From positions 111,189,700 to 111,253,699 of the forward strand of contig OV050033.1 of the NCBI GenBank assembly GCA_920105625.2: a stretch of 64,000 nucleotides of DNA. The letters are read 5' to 3'. Positions 62,775 to 64,000 of the stretch are shown here, piece after piece. The notes under the pieces are model-generated. The model was not told the DNA's origin. It did not search any database and was given only the letters and a program-made list of their open reading frames with translations. The translations under genes and the position numbers were made by a program. This stretch comes from Clusia tigrina. Lineage: Eukaryota; Arthropoda; Insecta; Diptera; Clusiidae. Within the stretch, counting starts at the first letter, position 1. Each line of letters starts with the position of its first letter.

Positions 62775-64000
62775 AATTTCAAGGTTTTATGACCCTCCAG
62801 TAAAAAGTTACAAGCATTTGTATGTTGCAAACTTTGATAGGTGTAGGATGTACCGTATAGAAGTTAGGGCAATTTGAAGCTTTATCAGTGTTTGATTTCA
62901 TGGTTTTATAACCCTCCAGTAAAAAGTTACAAGCATTTGTATGTTGCAAACTTTGATAGGTGTAGGACATACCGTATAGAAGTTAGGGCCATTTGAAGCT
63001 TTATCAGTGTATGATTTCATGGTTTTATGCCCTCCAGTAAAAAGTTACAAGCATTTGTATGTTGCAAACTTTGATAGGTGTAGGATGTACCATATAGAAG
63101 TTAGGGCCATTTGAAGCTTTATCAGTGTTTGATTTCATGGTTTTATGCCTTCCAGTAAAAAGTTACAAGCATTTGTAAGTTGCAAACTTTGATAGGTGTA
63201 GGACGTACTGTATAGAAGTTAGGGCCATTTGAAGCTTTATCAGTGTTTGATTTCATGGTTTTATGACGCTCTAGTAAAAAGTTACAAGCATTTGCATGTT
63301 GGAAACTTTGATAGGTATAGGATGCACCGTATAGAAGTTAGGGCCATTTGAAGTTTTATCAGTGTTTGATTTGGTATTCAAGGGTAGCATAGGTTTGAGC
63401 GATAGCTTAAATTGACAAGAGGCTCGAGTACTTTATTGTTACAAAATTTCAAGGTTTTATGACCCTCCAGTAAAAAGTTACAAGCATTTGTATGTTGCAA
63501 ACTTTGATAGGTGTAGGATGTACCATATAGAAGTTAGGGCCATTTGAAGCTTTATCAGTGTTTGATTTCATGGTTTTATGCCTTCCAGTAAAAAGTTACA
63601 AGCATTTGTATGTTGCAAACTTTGATAGGTGTAGGATGTACCATATAGAAGTTAGGGCCATTTGAAGCTTTATCAGTGTTTGATTTCATGGTTTTATGCC
63701 CTCCAGTAAAAAGTTACAGGCATTTGTATGTTGCAAACTTTGATAGGTGTAGGACGTACCGTATAGAAGTTAGGGCCATTTGAAGTTTTATCTGTGTTTT
63801 GTTTGGGACTCAAGGGTAGCATAGCTTTGAGCGATAGCTTAAATTGACAAGAGGCGCGAGTACTTTATTGTTACAAAATTTCAAGGTTTTATGACGCTCC
63901 AGTAAAAAGTTACAAGCATTTGTATGTTGCAAACATTGATAGGTGTAGGACGTACCGTATAGAAGTTAGGGCCACTTGAAGTATTATCAGTGTTTGATTT
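62775..64000 (+). repeat. 3264-bp higher-order repeat, copy 3 (cut by the window edge)
   Basis: It follows 59511-60736 at offset 3264 to the last base. The first two copies share GTGTAAGATG (near 56315 and 59580), whereas this one has GTGTAGGATG. The array clearly continues past the right edge. Confidence 0.9.

Larger units (their letters stand above)
1..64000 (+). repeat. Tandem satellite DNA array filling the whole window (196-bp and 119-bp monomers)
   Basis: Landmarks such as AAAATTTCAAGG, AGTAAAAAGTTAC, TGCAAACTTTGATAGG and GAAGTTAGGGCCATTTG recur in fixed order every 196 or 119 bases from the first to the last line, always on the given strand. I saw no inverted copies and no interruption by non-satellite DNA. 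The array is AT-rich. The longest open frames are only 60-80 codons, and they recur because the monomer recurs. Arrays of this kind in eukaryotes are usually centromeric, pericentromeric or other constitutive heterochromatin. The exact location and species cannot be read from the sequence. No coding, RNA or mobile-element feature was found anywhere, so the other entries describe internal structure of this array. Confidence 0.98.

Noticed and set aside
1..64000. CRISPR-like array of repeats with spacers
   Set aside because: Repeat and intervening parts are equally conserved, units are 119-196 bp, and there are no unique spacers or cas genes.
1..64000. Simple assembly artefact explaining all long duplications
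   Set aside because: Copies differ by scattered private bases and by copy-specific duplications (1022, 196, 587 bp), which argues for real history. Read-level evidence is still needed for the largest duplication.

Overview
The whole 64-kb window is one uninterrupted satellite DNA array. Every stretch I read, from base 1 to base 64000, is a diverged copy of the same AT-rich monomer, and all copies run head-to-tail in the same orientation. I found no protein-coding gene, RNA gene, transposon, CRISPR array or other unique DNA. The sequence is clearly eukaryotic heterochromatin, and a centromeric or pericentromeric array is the most likely setting. I do not recognise the satellite family. A core around GTTAGGGCCATTTGAA resembles, from memory only, the type of core seen in some plant centromeric satellites, so a plant is my weak guess.

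Two monomer lengths are interspersed. The full form (F) is about 196 bp (range 194-198). The short form (S) is about 119 bp (118-119) and lacks one 77-bp segment. The deletion endpoints lie in ATTT repeats, and almost every S copy carries the same linked bases: AAGCTT upstream of the junction and CATGG downstream. S therefore looks like a single ancient deletion that was later amplified. A secondary S form of 102 bp lacks a further 17 bp, and a 134-bp truncated F occurs twice. I estimate about 400 monomers in total.

The monomers are arranged in many nested higher-order repeats (HORs). From left to right: A-modules at 1-5.1 kb; a 1411-bp 8-mer in two copies (4501-7322); a 4518-bp 26-mer (8.68-13.19 kb, then two full copies at 43.02-52.06 kb); an S-rich family built on 670-bp (F+4S) modules at 13.7-28.3 kb, with nested periods of 3340, 2752, 3813 and 1927 bp; a less regular middle (28.35-37.67 kb) holding a 1588-bp duplication; and a 3264-bp 23-mer in two full copies plus part of a third (56.25-64.0 kb).

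At the largest scale the window is duplicated on itself. The segment from about 6.3 kb to 28.3 kb (L) is collinear with 37.7 kb to the right edge (R). The offset between them rises stepwise (31340, 32362, 32558, 34345, about 38.67 kb), and the first three steps match tandem duplications present only in R (1022, 196 and 1787 bp). Composition also changes along each half: the left parts are F-rich (6F:2S and 19F:7S) and the right parts S-rich (7F:16S). There are no genes to work together here. What the window records is how a satellite array grows and homogenises by unequal exchange or segmental duplication.
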